From: Mesorhizobium sp. AR07
GTDB lineage: Bacteria; Pseudomonadota; Alphaproteobacteria; Rhizobiales; Rhizobiaceae
Assembly: GCF_024746815.1 (NCBI RefSeq)
Contig: NZ_CP080525.1
Span: forward strand, 2,790,001 to 2,854,000
Direction of reading: 5' to 3'
DNA length: 64,000 nucleotides
Every line of letters begins with the position of its first letter. Positions within the stretch are counted from its first letter, which is position 1. The translations under genes were made by a program, and so were the position numbers. Positions 35,104 to 43,777 of the stretch are shown here, piece by piece. The notes beneath the pieces are model-generated. The model did not search any database and was not told the DNA's origin. It saw only the letters and a program-made list of their open reading frames with translations.

Positions 35104-36687
35104 ATGATCGATTTCACCGTTGTCGACCTTTCACGGCTGCAATTCGCAGCCACGGCGATGTACCATTTTCTGTTCGTGCCGCTGACGCTCGGCCTCTCTT
35201 TCCTGATGGCCATCATGGAGAGCGTCTATGTCATGACAGGCCGCGATATCTGGCGGCGCATGACGCTGTTCTGGGGCACGCTGTTCGGAATCAATTTCGC
35301 CATGGGCGTCGCTACCGGCATCGTCATGGAGTTCCAGTTCGGCATGAACTGGAGCTACTACAGCCATTACGTCGGAGACGTTTTCGGCGCGCCGCTCGCG
35401 GTCGAAGGGCTGATGGCCTTCTTCCTCGAGGCGACATTTATCGGCCTGTTCTTCTTCGGATGGGACAGACTGTCGAGGGTCGGCCACCTCACCGTCACAT
35501 GGCTGGTCGCGCTCGGGGCCAATTTCTCGGCGCTATGGATCCTGATCGCCAATGGCTGGATGCAGAACCCGGTCGGCTCCGTCTTCAATCCCGATACGAT
35601 GCGGATGGAAGTCACCGACTTCATGGCCGTGATCTTCAATCCGGTGGCGCAGGCCAAATTCGTCCACACGGTGAGCGCCGGCTACACCACCGGCGCCATG
35701 TTCATGATGGCCATCAGCGCATTCTTCCTGCTGCGCGGAAAACACATCGAGCTCGCCAAACGATCGATGGTGGTCGCGGCAAGCTTCGGCCTCGCCTCGG
35801 CACTGTCGGTCGTCGTGCTTGGCGACGAGAGCGGCTATGTGGCAACCGAACAGCAGAAGATGAAGATCGCCGCGCTCGAGGCCATGTGGGAAACGGAACC
35901 CGCGCCGGCAAGCCTCACGCTTTTTGCCATCCCCGGCAAGGACGGCAACCGCTTCGAGATCAAGATTCCTTGGGTGTTGGGCCTGATCACCACGCGCAGC
36001 CTCAACACCGAGCTCCCCGGCATCCACCAGCTCGTCGATCACGCCGAACAACGCATCCGCAACGGCATCATCGCATCGGCCGATCTCGACACGATCCGCA
36101 AGGACCCTGCCGACAAGCTGGCGCGCGCGGACTTCGCACAAAATTGGCACGATCTTGGCTATGCGCTTCTGCTCAAGCGCTATCGTGACGATGTGCAGGC
36201 TGCGACGCCCGAGGACATCCACAAGGCCGCGCTCGATACAATCCCCGATGTCGCCACCCTGTTCTGGAGCTTCCGGATCATGGTCGGGCTTGGCTTCTAC
36301 ATGATCCTGTTCTTCGCCACCGCCTTCCTGTTGAGCGCCCGCAACAAGCTCGGCGAGAACCGCACCCTGCTCAGGATCGCGCTGTTCAGTCTGCCAGTCC
36401 CCTGGATCGCGATCGAATCTGGGTGGCTGGTGGCGGAATATGGCCGGCAGCCCTGGGCGATCGAAGGCGTGCTTCCAACCTTCTACGCCGCATCGGGGCT
36501 GACGCTGACGGACCTTGCAATCAGCCTGGGTTTCTTCCTGACGCTCTACACCAGCCTTCTGATCGTCATGGTCATTCTGATGGTCAAGACCATCAAGGCC
36601 GGCCCCGGCCCGCAGGATGTTACCGCCGATGGCTTGGATGGCGCAGTCAAAATCCCCGAGGGCGCATTCGCCCGACCCGTCCGCTGA
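35104..36687 (+). CDS. cydA: Cytochrome bd ubiquinol oxidase subunit I
   Basis: The 527-residue membrane protein carries the haems b558, b595 and d of the high-affinity quinol oxidase. It starts with VVDLSRLQFAATAMYHFLFVPLTLG, with His21 as a haem ligand, and shows the conserved GRQPW of the quinol-binding Q-loop region (WLVAEYGRQPWAIEGVLPT). Predicted helices number about nine. Length is close to the E. coli protein. GGCAGGCAGGC precedes ATG 35104. It heads cydABX under an FNR/FixK box, which fits respiration at very low oxygen. Confidence 0.96.
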   Translation: MIDFTVVDLSRLQFAATAMYHFLFVPLTLGLSFLMAIMESVYVMTGRDIWRRMTLFWGTLFGINFAMGVATGIVMEFQFGMNWSYYSHYVGDVFGAPLAVEGLMAFFLEATFIGLFFFGWDRLSRVGHLTVTWLVALGANFSALWILIANGWMQNPVGSVFNPDTMRMEVTDFMAVIFNPVAQAKFVHTVSAGYTTGAMFMMAISAFFLLRGKHIELAKRSMVVAASFGLASALSVVVLGDESGYVATEQQKMKIAALEAMWETEPAPASLTLFAIPGKDGNRFEIKIPWVLGLITTRSLNTELPGIHQLVDHAEQRIRNGIIASADLDTIRKDPADKLARADFAQNWHDLGYALLLKRYRDDVQAATPEDIHKAALDTIPDVATLFWSFRIMVGLGFYMILFFATAFLLSARNKLGENRTLLRIALFSLPVPWIAIESGWLVAEYGRQPWAIEGVLPTFYAASGLTLTDLAISLGFFLTLYTSLLIVMVILMVKTIKAGPGPQDVTADGLDGAVKIPEGAFARPVR

Positions 36688-36704
36688 GCGAGGAGCACGC
36701 AACC

Positions 36705-37853
36705 ATGAACACGATCCCCCTCGACTACGAAACCCTCAGGCTGATCTGGTGGCTTCTGCTCGGCGTCCTCCTGATCGGCTTTGCCGTCATGGACGGTTAC
36801 GATCTTGGCGTCGGCGCGCTGCTGCCATTCGTCGCTTGCAACGACGACGAAAGGCGCGTCCTGATCAACCTGCTCGGCCCGACCTGGGAAGGCAACCAGG
36901 TGTGGCTTGTGCTGGGTGGTGGCGCCATCTTCGCCGCATGGCCGGCACTCTATGCCGCATCCTTCTCCGGCTTCTACCTGGCCATGATCACGGTCCTGTT
37001 GGCGCTGATATTGCGACCGGTCGCATTCAAGTTCCGCGGCAAGATCAAGGATTCGCGCTGGCGTGCTATCTGGGACTGGGCATTGTTCATCGGAGGCTTC
37101 GTGCCGGCACTGATCTTCGGCGTCGCGGTCGGCAATGTCCTGCTTGGCGTCCCTTTCAACCTCGATGCCACGCTCAGGCCCTCTTACGCGGGTAATTTCT
37201 TCGGCCTGCTGCGCCCCTTTGCGTTGGTATCGGGTCTGCTCAGCGTCGCCATGCTGGTCACACACGGTGCCGTTATCATCGCGGCGCGAACCGAAGGCAC
37301 GGTCTCCATGCGGGCAAGGGTCTATGGCCGCTACGCCGCTATCGCGAGCATCGTCCTTTTCGCTCTTGCCGGGCTATGGGTGTCGTTCGGGATGGACGGC
37401 TATGTCGTTACCAGCACACAGGATCATTTTGGCCCATCAAATCCGCTTGGCAAAATGGTGACGACGGGCACCGGCGCATGGCTCGCCAACTATAGTGCCC
37501 ATCCATGGATGATCATCGCGCCCGCTCTCGGCCTGCTAGGCTCGCTAGTCGCCTATATCGGTTTGAAGGGCGATGCCTGGAAAACATCCCTACTCGGAAG
37601 CACCCTGGCCATCGTCGGCATCATTTCGACCGCAGGCCTATCGCTCTTTCCCTTCCTGCTGCCAAGCTCGCTCAATCCGAATGCAAGCCTGACCGTCTGG
37701 GATGCATCCTCCAGCCACCTGACCCTGTTCGTCATGCTGCTGGCGACCATCGTCTTCCTGCCGCTGATCATCGCCTACACCGCGTGGGTCTACCGCGTCA
37801 TGCGCGGCACCGTCACAGCCACTTCGATTGGCCGCAACCCGAACGCCTACTGA
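36705..37853 (+). CDS. cydB: Cytochrome bd ubiquinol oxidase subunit II
   Basis: The 382-residue protein starts MNTIPLDYETLRLIWWLLLG and has the subunit II landmarks GFAVMDGYDLGVGALLPF, GPTWEGNQVWLVLGGGAIFAAWP and YLAMITVLLALILRPVAFKFR, here given by DGYDLGVG, EGNQVWL and LRPVAF. About eight membrane helices are expected. ATG 36705 has GAGG 9-12 bases upstream and is 17 bases after cydA. It forms the oxidase with CydA; cydX follows. Confidence 0.95.
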   Translation: MNTIPLDYETLRLIWWLLLGVLLIGFAVMDGYDLGVGALLPFVACNDDERRVLINLLGPTWEGNQVWLVLGGGAIFAAWPALYAASFSGFYLAMITVLLALILRPVAFKFRGKIKDSRWRAIWDWALFIGGFVPALIFGVAVGNVLLGVPFNLDATLRPSYAGNFFGLLRPFALVSGLLSVAMLVTHGAVIIAARTEGTVSMRARVYGRYAAIASIVLFALAGLWVSFGMDGYVVTSTQDHFGPSNPLGKMVTTGTGAWLANYSAHPWMIIAPALGLLGSLVAYIGLKGDAWKTSLLGSTLAIVGIISTAGLSLFPFLLPSSLNPNASLTVWDASSSHLTLFVMLLATIVFLPLIIAYTAWVYRVMRGTVTATSIGRNPNAY

Positions 37854-37866
37854 AGGATTGAACGTC

Positions 37867-38010
37867 ATGTGGTATTTTTCCTGGATCCTCGGGGTCGGCC
37901 TCGCCTGCTCCTTTGCCATCCTCAACGCCATGTGGTTCGAGATGCGCGAGGACCGCCGAACCGTAGCCCTACATGCGAGCAGGCCCGGCACCGGCGGTCA
38001 CGATCGATGA
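37867..38010 (+). CDS. cydX: CydX, small accessory subunit of cytochrome bd
   Basis: The 47-residue protein begins MWYFSWILGVGLACSFAILN and then has MWFEM, the single-helix CydX/YbgT family pattern. CydX stabilises the haem d site of cytochrome bd. ATG 37867 is 13 bases after the cydB stop with GAAGGA at good distance. The C-terminal tail after WFEM is longer than in E. coli and polar. Confidence 0.93.
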   Translation: MWYFSWILGVGLACSFAILNAMWFEMREDRRTVALHASRPGTGGHDR

Positions 38011-38072
38011 GCGCCCCAATGGCCAACACCGACCAATGACGAAATTCTGCAGGACGTTTGAAGGACACGAAC

Positions 38073-38780
38073 ATGCAAGTCGAAGCAGTCATGACATCAC
38101 CAGTCGTCGGCATCGAACCATCAGCGTCGATCGCCGATGCGGCAAGGCTGATGCTCTCCAAGAAAATCAGCGGCCTTCCTGTCATTCGAAGCGACGGCGC
38201 TCTGGTTGGAATTGTCAGCGAAGGTGACTTTCTGCGCCGGGGAGAACTGGGTACGAAACGCAAGCGTTCGCGTTGGCTCGAATTTCTTGTTAGCCCCGGG
38301 AAAGTTGCCGACGAATACATCCACGCCAACGGGCGCCGGGTTGCAGAGGTGATGTCGGACAGCGTCGTCACGACGACCTGCGATGCATCCCTTGAGGACG
38401 TCGTCGAATTGATGACCCGACATCATGTCAAACGGCTTCCGGTCGTTGAAGGCGGGAGAGTTGTCGGCATCATCGCTCGTTCAGACCTATTACGTGCATT
38501 GCTTCGCGTCCTGCCAACCTCGGATTCGTCGGGCATGGGCGACGAACAGATTCGCCAGAACATAGTCGCTGAACTGGCTGGCCAAATCTGGTCAGGCACG
38601 AGCATGATCCACGTCAAGGTCGACAAAGGTGTCGCCGAACTGAGCGGAGCAATCTTTGACGAACGCGAGCGCCTGGCGGCTCGTGTCGCAGCCGAAAATG
38701 TCGTGGGAGTCAGAGCCGTGACAGACCACCTTTTCTGGGTTGAGCCTGTGTCTGGCATGGTAGTCGATCCGATGGCTTGA
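38073..38780 (+). CDS. CBS-BON domain protein
   Basis: The 235-residue soluble protein has two CBS motifs (about 1-60 and 90-150: MTSPVVGIEPSASIADAARLM and MSDSVVTTTCDASLEDVVELM, each cited by its opening residues) and a C-terminal BON domain (about 165-230, HVKVDKGVAELSGAI). CBS pairs bind adenosine ligands such as AMP or ATP; BON domains associate with membranes. ATG 38073 is preferred to a TTG 15 bases upstream because GAAGGA precedes it. It starts 62 bases after cydX and may be in the same transcript, linking energy status to the oxidase locus (inference). Confidence 0.86.
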   Translation: MQVEAVMTSPVVGIEPSASIADAARLMLSKKISGLPVIRSDGALVGIVSEGDFLRRGELGTKRKRSRWLEFLVSPGKVADEYIHANGRRVAEVMSDSVVTTTCDASLEDVVELMTRHHVKRLPVVEGGRVVGIIARSDLLRALLRVLPTSDSSGMGDEQIRQNIVAELAGQIWSGTSMIHVKVDKGVAELSGAIFDERERLAARVAAENVVGVRAVTDHLFWVEPVSGMVVDPMA

Positions 38781-38883
38781 GACGCGACACGTTCTGAATG
38801 CACCTGCTTACGGTGAAGTAGTCAAATACGTTCCCTCACCGGAGAGGAAAGCCGTCAATGCAGCCTGCTCTGGCCGCTTCGTG

Positions 38884-39435
38884 CTACGCGCGGCAACGAA
38901 GTGCGAAACGCGGCGAGTCGGAGTGGGGGAAGGCACCCTCACCCAAGAGTGCCGTCAGCCGCCCGGAGATTTCGACTTCGATCCCGCCGATCCTCGATGG
39001 ATCTCGAAACACCGTGACGGTCTCGATCAAGTCCCGCATCGCCTCTGCAGATTCGGAATCGCCAGTAGCAATGCCCTTTGCAAGCCCTGTTTGAAGCTGG
39101 CGCTTGACGGTGATCGCGATGTTGTCCGAGATCAGGTCGCAGCGGCTGGTATTCAGTGCCGAGATAATCCCAGAGATCGGCACTTCATAAAGTTCGATTT
39201 CCGGCACGCCCAGCGGTTCGAAGATGGCACGGACCATGTCGATGTCCGTGCCTTCCACCTTACCGCTGGTGGGGTTCTTGTAGGCGTATGGAACGTCGTT
39301 GGATGAGCAGACAACGACCTTCTTGGCCGCTTGAATGCGGCTGAGCGATTCGTCGGCAGCACTTGCGGCGGACGAGGCAAAGGCTGCGGCGGCGCAAAGC
39401 GACGCGGCGACCAGAAAACTGCGCTTAACTGACAT
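38884..39435 (-). pseudogene. Truncated amino-acid-type solute-binding protein
   Basis: The 183-residue frame has a signal peptide (VKRSFLVAASLCAAAAFASSAASA) and then the first part of a family-3 periplasmic binding protein: KKVVVCSSNDVPYAYKNP, GTDIDMVRAIFEPLG, SRCDLISDNIAIT. Family members are about 260-280 residues; this one stops after about 165 mature residues with an unrelated tail (GEGAFPHSDSPRF). The second lobe is incomplete, so ligand binding is doubtful. No permease or ATPase gene is adjacent. The ATG at 39435 has GGGGA seven bases upstream. A GntR-type operator lies in its promoter. Confidence 0.7.
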
Positions 39436-39471
39436 GATCATTCCCCTTTTTGGTTATATGATTGATTGTTC

Positions 39472-39483
39472 ATTGTTAACAAT
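39472..39483. promoter_or_regulatory. Perfect palindrome, probable GntR/FCD operator
   Basis: ATTGTTAACAAT is a perfect 12-bp palindrome 37-48 bp upstream of the solute-binding-protein start. Its TTGT-N2-ACAA pattern is typical of FadR/FCD-class GntR operators. A near-identical site (ATTGTCAACAAT) precedes the thiolase operon at 43487. The gntR-type gene lies between the two. Confidence 0.65.
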
Positions 39484-39518
39484 ATTTTGCCGTGAAATGT
39501 GTCTCCTTTCGCTCGTTC

Positions 39519-40259
39519 CTAAGACGCCGAGAGACCGATATGGCCGCCGCGAATATGTTCTTCGGATCGGCCTGCCGCCTCGCGGAGCCATTCAACCAGA
39601 CGTTCGCCATCTGCGGTGTTGTGTTGCGCGGCAAGCCGTTCGGCCTCGCCAGCCCGGCCTTCCCGCATCGCCGAGATAAGGGACTCATGGGTGACGATGT
39701 AGTCCTGCAGAGAAAGAAACTTGCTGACCAGGGACTGATAGAGGCGGACCTGGCCGGCGATCAGTGCGTAGTGTGCCTGCAGGGCGGAATGCTCGGTCAG
39801 TTCTGCGATCGTCAGGTGAAGTTGGAAGTCCGCTTCCACCGCGCGCGTCCGCACGCCGGACGTGACCGCCTTGACGACTTTGTCGTAGGCTTGGTCCAGC
39901 CGGCCCCGTTTCTCTTCGGTGATGGTCTCGGCGAGCAGCCGTGCAGCGAAGGCCTCCAACGTATTGCGTAGCGTGAACAGCTCCCACGCGTCGCGAGAGG
40001 TCAGCGACCTCACGCTGTAGCCGCGGTAGGGTTCCTGGACGATGAGCCCTTCGTGAACCAGAAGCCGCAGCGATGCGCGGATCGTTCCGCGGCTAAGCCC
40101 AAACGACTCGGCAATCACCTCTTCCGTCAGTTTCTCGCCGGGCGCAAACACGCCCGTCAGGATCGCGTCGCGCAGCTTGTCGGCGGCTTGCGCATCGAGA
40201 CTGCGGCGGGTCACCTCCATTTGCGGAGCGGGTTTGCGATTCAGTTTGGGACGAGCCAT
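39519..40259 (-). CDS. GntR-family regulator, FCD (FadR) subfamily
   Basis: The 246-residue protein starts MARPKLNRKPAPQME at ATG 40259 and has an N-terminal winged helix (AADKLRDAILTGVFAPGEKLTEEVIAESFGLSRGTIRASLRLL, landmarks ILTGVFAPGEKLTE and GLSRGTIR) and an all-helical FCD effector domain (about 95-225) with the metal-binding pattern D/H spread over ADFQLHLTIAE and FLSLQDYIVTHESLISAM. FCD regulators sense organic acids. Its probable operators lie on both sides, before the binding-protein gene and before the thiolase operon. It is downstream of the VOC gene in the same direction. Confidence 0.88.
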   Translation of the reverse strand: MARPKLNRKPAPQMEVTRRSLDAQAADKLRDAILTGVFAPGEKLTEEVIAESFGLSRGTIRASLRLLVHEGLIVQEPYRGYSVRSLTSRDAWELFTLRNTLEAFAARLLAETITEEKRGRLDQAYDKVVKAVTSGVRTRAVEADFQLHLTIAELTEHSALQAHYALIAGQVRLYQSLVSKFLSLQDYIVTHESLISAMREGRAGEAERLAAQHNTADGERLVEWLREAAGRSEEHIRGGHIGLSAS

Positions 40260-40284
40260 GGAATGAGCCTTGAATGGATGCGGG

Positions 40285-40677
40285 TCAGGATGTGTAGCAT
40301 GCAACTTCAATGAGATTCCTGTCTGGATCCCGAAAATAGACCGAGCGCATCGCGCCGCCTGCGCCGGTCTGATCCACAGGCCCCACCTCGATGGGAATCT
40401 TGAGCGCGCCCAATTCCTGCACGATGTCGTCGATGCCGCCTTCGGCTATGAGGCACAGATCGCCCGTCCCCGGCGCGGGAATGTCGGCATGCGGCGTATA
40501 TTCGGCGCGATAAGGATGAAGGTTGATCTTCTGGTTGCCGAAATGCAGCGCATTGTAGGTACTGTCGAACACGACATGGCGCATGCCGAGCACATGCCGG
40601 TAGAAATCGATGGTCTGCGCCATATCCCTGACGGTGAGCACCACATGATCCAGACCTTTAATCTTCATTGTCGCCAC
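40285..40677 (-). CDS. VOC-family (glyoxalase/dioxygenase-fold) protein
   Basis: The 130-residue protein is one vicinal-oxygen-chelate domain with two beta-alpha-beta-beta-beta repeats: GLDHVVLTVRDMAQTIDFYRHVLGM at the start and GAGGAMRSVYFRDPDRNLIEVACY at the end. Putative metal ligands are His in GLDHVVL and Glu in NLIEVA. The substrate cannot be read. An internal ATG at 40668 (MKIKG) could be the true start. It lies between the acyl-CoA synthetase and gntR genes in one direction, so it may act on a side product of the same pathway. Confidence 0.85.
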   Translation of the reverse strand: MATMKIKGLDHVVLTVRDMAQTIDFYRHVLGMRHVVFDSTYNALHFGNQKINLHPYRAEYTPHADIPAPGTGDLCLIAEGGIDDIVQELGALKIPIEVGPVDQTGAGGAMRSVYFRDPDRNLIEVACYTS

Positions 40678-40688
40678 CTTCTGCTTGG

Positions 40689-42260
40689 TCAGGCCGCGCG
40701 TTCGTGCTCTTCCGCGAGCCTTTTGATGATCTCCCGCTTCAGCACCTTGCCATAGGCGGACTTAGGCAGCTCCCGCCAGAACACCACATGGTTGGGAAAC
40801 TTGTATCTTGCGATGCGGCCGTTGAGGCCGTCGATGACATCCTTCGCAGCAATCTCGCAGCCGGCTTTGGCGACCACCACCGCCACCCCGCATTCACCCC
40901 ATTTTGGATGCGGCATGCCGACCACCGCCGCTTCGTCGATCCGCTCGTCGTCGAGGATCGCCTCTTCTACTTCGCGCGGATAGACGTTCAGTCCGCCGGA
41001 AATATACATGTCGGAAGCGCGACCGGTGATATGGAGAAACCCGCGCTCATCGAGGAAGCCGAGATCGCCGGTGTGGAACCAGCCGTGCCTGAAGGCTTTC
41101 ACTGTCTCTTCCGGATCGTTGTGATAGCCGAGAAAAGCGGCTTGGCCACGAGCGCATATCTCGCCCTTTTCGCCGGAAGGAACGCGCCGACCATCGGCGT
41201 CAAGGATGGCGACCTCGACGCCGGTGCGGGGAACACCGCAGCTACCCACGGCCTCGTCTGACAAGTCGGACGCCGGCAACCCATGCTGGCTTGGTGACAA
41301 CACGGTGATGTTCGCTGTGAATTCGCCAAGGCCGTAATGCTGAACCAGAACGTTTCCGAGCTTGGCAAGGGCGAGCGCCTGATCGGAGCGGAACATCGGC
41401 GCTCCGCCATAGTTCACATGACGCAGCGAACTATGATCATGCAAATCGACGGACGGGTGCTCGACAAGGGTCTTGAGAAGTGTCGGAACGGCAAAGAAGT
41501 TTGTCACCTTATGCTGCGCAACCGTCTTCCAGACCGTTTCGGGATCGAGCGACGCGCCGGTTAGGATGATCTGCGACGCCCCCCGCGCCACATGGGCCAG
41601 GGCATGAATCCCGGCGCCGTGCGACAGCGGCGTGATGACGAGCGAGGTGTCGCTCTCGCTGGTACCGGGAAACATGTCCGCCAGATGGTTGGCAACGACA
41701 AACGCCAACTGGCCATGCGTGAGCACGGCGGCCTTGGGGCGGCCGGTGGTACCCGATGTGTAGAAGAACCAGGCCGGCTGGTCCCGATCCACATCCGCCT
41801 CGACAAAGCGTTCGTCGCCGTATTCGACGAGTTGTTCGTAGACGAGACTGTCATCAAGTGCACAGTCAAGGCAGATGGATAACGGCGCCGGATCCAGCTC
41901 GGCGCGCGCCGCCTCGCAATGCTCCGCGAATTCGCTGTCGAAAACGATCGCCCGCGCCGATGCGTGTCCGGCCATGTAGGCGACCTCGGCCGGCGTCAGG
42001 CGGAAATTGACCGGAACCCAGATCGCGCCCAACTTGAAGCACGCCCATTTCACCTCGAAAGCGCGGTGACTGTTGCGCGCTTGGACCAGGATCCGGTCGC
42101 CTGGACTGATGCCGGATTTGACCAGTGCGTTGGCAAGCCGATTGACCCGCCGGTCGACCTGCGACCAGGTAAGAGTCCGCTCCGGAACGATGACGCCCGG
42201 ACGATCGGCGAAGCGCCGTGCGTTCTGGGTCAGGAAATGGCCTATGTTGAAAGTCGACAT
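40689..42260 (-). CDS. AMP-forming acyl-CoA synthetase/ligase
   Basis: The 523-residue enzyme activates a carboxylic acid as acyl-AMP and then acyl-CoA. Family motifs are present in order: the P-loop YTSGTTGRPKAAVLTH near 175, PLSHGAGIHALAH near 220, the GEFTAN/YGLGE segment near 320, HTGDLGFLDERGFLHITGR near 400 and the catalytic lysine of PKSAYGKVLKRE near 500. The ATG at 42260 fits the family N-terminus (FNIGHFLTQNARRFADRPG) and is 8 bases after the corrected thiolase end. Activation plus thiolysis would degrade a fatty, aromatic or branched acid; the substrate is unknown. Confidence 0.9.
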   Translation of the reverse strand: MSTFNIGHFLTQNARRFADRPGVIVPERTLTWSQVDRRVNRLANALVKSGISPGDRILVQARNSHRAFEVKWACFKLGAIWVPVNFRLTPAEVAYMAGHASARAIVFDSEFAEHCEAARAELDPAPLSICLDCALDDSLVYEQLVEYGDERFVEADVDRDQPAWFFYTSGTTGRPKAAVLTHGQLAFVVANHLADMFPGTSESDTSLVITPLSHGAGIHALAHVARGASQIILTGASLDPETVWKTVAQHKVTNFFAVPTLLKTLVEHPSVDLHDHSSLRHVNYGGAPMFRSDQALALAKLGNVLVQHYGLGEFTANITVLSPSQHGLPASDLSDEAVGSCGVPRTGVEVAILDADGRRVPSGEKGEICARGQAAFLGYHNDPEETVKAFRHGWFHTGDLGFLDERGFLHITGRASDMYISGGLNVYPREVEEAILDDERIDEAAVVGMPHPKWGECGVAVVVAKAGCEIAAKDVIDGLNGRIARYKFPNHVVFWRELPKSAYGKVLKREIIKRLAEEHERAA

Positions 42261-42267
42261 CAGCGCC

Positions 42268-43435
42268 TCACCTGAGCGGTTCGAGGATAGTGGCGTAGTT
42301 GGCAACCGAAACGCCGCCCATGTTGAAGACCCCGCCCAGCGCAGCGTCCTTAACCTGCATGTCGACCCGCACCGCCGGTTACCTGCATGGCGGCGTTCAC
42401 CAGCATCGAGACGCCGGTGGCGCCGACGGGATGGCCTCTGGCCTTCAGCCCGCCGAATGGGTTGACAGGGAGTTCGCCGCCCATTTCGGTCATGCCGTCC
42501 TTTATCGCCCGGGCACCCTCGCCTCGCGGCGCAATGCCCAGCGCCTCGTACTGGATGAGTTCCGAGATGGTGAAGCAGTCGTGCAGTTCGATGAAATCGA
42601 GATCGCGGGTGGTCAGGCCGGCTTGCGTCATTGCGCCGGACCAGGCACGCGCCGCTCCCTCGAAGGACGTAAGGTCTGACCGCCTCGACAATTGCAGGTA
42701 ATCGCTGGTCTGGCACATGGCGCGCAGCGCCACGGCTTTCTTCATGCGCAATGCGATGGCGGCATCCGTCAGGACGAGCGCCGCAGCACCGTCGGAAATC
42801 AGCGCGCAATCGGTGCGCTTCAGCGGGCCTGCGACGACCGGATTGCGATCCGATGCGTTTCGGCAGAATTCGAAACCGAGATCCTGGCGCATATGCGCCA
42901 GCGGATTGGCGACGGCGTTTCGATGGTTCTTGGCAGCGATCCTGGCCAGCGCGTCGGACTGATCCCCGTATTTCTGAAAGTAGGAAGAGGCTATCTGTCC
43001 AAAGACGCCGGCAAAGCCGCCCTCGATCGACCTTGTCTCATCGACGTAACTCGCCTTCAGCAGCGCCGGGCCGACTGAGGCGCTATCTAGCGCCGTCATC
43101 TTTTCAGCACCGATCACCAACGCAAAGCGGGCCCGCCTCGATTCCACGGCGCGGGCCGCCTGATAGACCGCGGCCGAGCCAGTGGCACAGGCATTTTCAA
43201 TCCTGGTCGCTGGCCTGAAGCGCAGATCCGGGCTGCCGTTCAGCACGAGGGAGGACGCAAAATCCTGTTCGACAAGGCCCGGATTGAAGGTGCCTACGAA
43301 AATCTCGTCGATCTCCCCAGCTTGAAGGCCGGCGTCGGCCATCGCGGCAGCGGCCACGCCTGCAATCAATTCCTCAAGGCCGGCGTCCAGCCTGCCGAAT
43401 CTGGAGTGCGACCAACCAATGATGCATGTGAGCAT
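42268..43435 (-). pseudogene. SCP2-type thiolase gene with a frameshift near the 3' end
   Basis: The frame from ATG 43435 carries a nearly complete thiolase: catalytic Cys83 in ENACATGSAA, DCFTISELIQYEALG near 285 and GHPVGATG near 340. It then ends early at 42350 as AGRHAG-stop. Shifting one base near 42361-42370 continues MQVKDAALGGVFNMGGVSVANYATI to a stop at 42268, which restores the usual thiolase C-terminus and leaves an 8-base gap to the acyl-CoA synthetase start. So there is either a one-base insertion or a sequencing error. The predicted product lacks the last 30 or so residues. Confidence 0.75.
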
Positions 43436-43486
43436 TTCAAGCGCTTCCGGCTGCGAATTTCGAAGACCGTCGCGCGTTTTTAGTTA

Positions 43487-43498
43487 ATTGTCAACAAT
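43487..43498. promoter_or_regulatory. Second GntR/FCD-type operator, upstream of the thiolase operon
   Basis: ATTGTCAACAAT (arms AATTGT/ACAATT at 43486-43499) differs by one base from the perfect palindrome at 39472. It lies 52-63 bp upstream of the thiolase ATG. Pairing of the sites suggests joint control of the binding-protein gene and the acyl-CoA synthetase/thiolase operon by the GntR-type regulator encoded between them. Confidence 0.6.
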
Positions 43499-43688
43499 TG
43501 ATTTTAATTCACTCAAAACTCAGGATTTGGCTCGAGACTGAGGGGCATTCCGCTAACTGGACTTGGCAGCCGCTCTCTGCCCGTGTTGTGGCATCCACGC
43601 GCATACCAACCACACTGGTGCAGTGAACCGGAGTAACAGCCGATTCATGCCAATTATCTGCAATTGTAGGGATGGAAGTGGCTCAACG

Positions 43689-43703
43689 TTAACCTTTTAT
43701 TAA
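43689..43703. promoter_or_regulatory. Full CtrA recognition motif upstream of the BTLCP gene
   Basis: TTAACCTTTTATTAA is an exact TTAA-N7-TTAA CtrA box, followed by AAC. It lies 75-89 bp upstream of the ATG at 43778 in an AT-rich region. CtrA is encoded in this window. Binding is inferred from the motif only. The rest of the 43436-43777 gap holds the GntR-type operator but no gene. Confidence 0.55.
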
Positions 43704-43777
43704 ACATTTAATTGACCTCGGCCGCCGTTTTGGGATTAGCTCATGGCTAATATGGGCGTTGCGGCGTGGTGGTGACG

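Noticed and set aside
42261..42809. Long N-terminal extension of the acyl-CoA synthetase frame
   Set aside because: The extension is an out-of-frame reading of the thiolase gene; the family N-terminus begins at ATG 42260.
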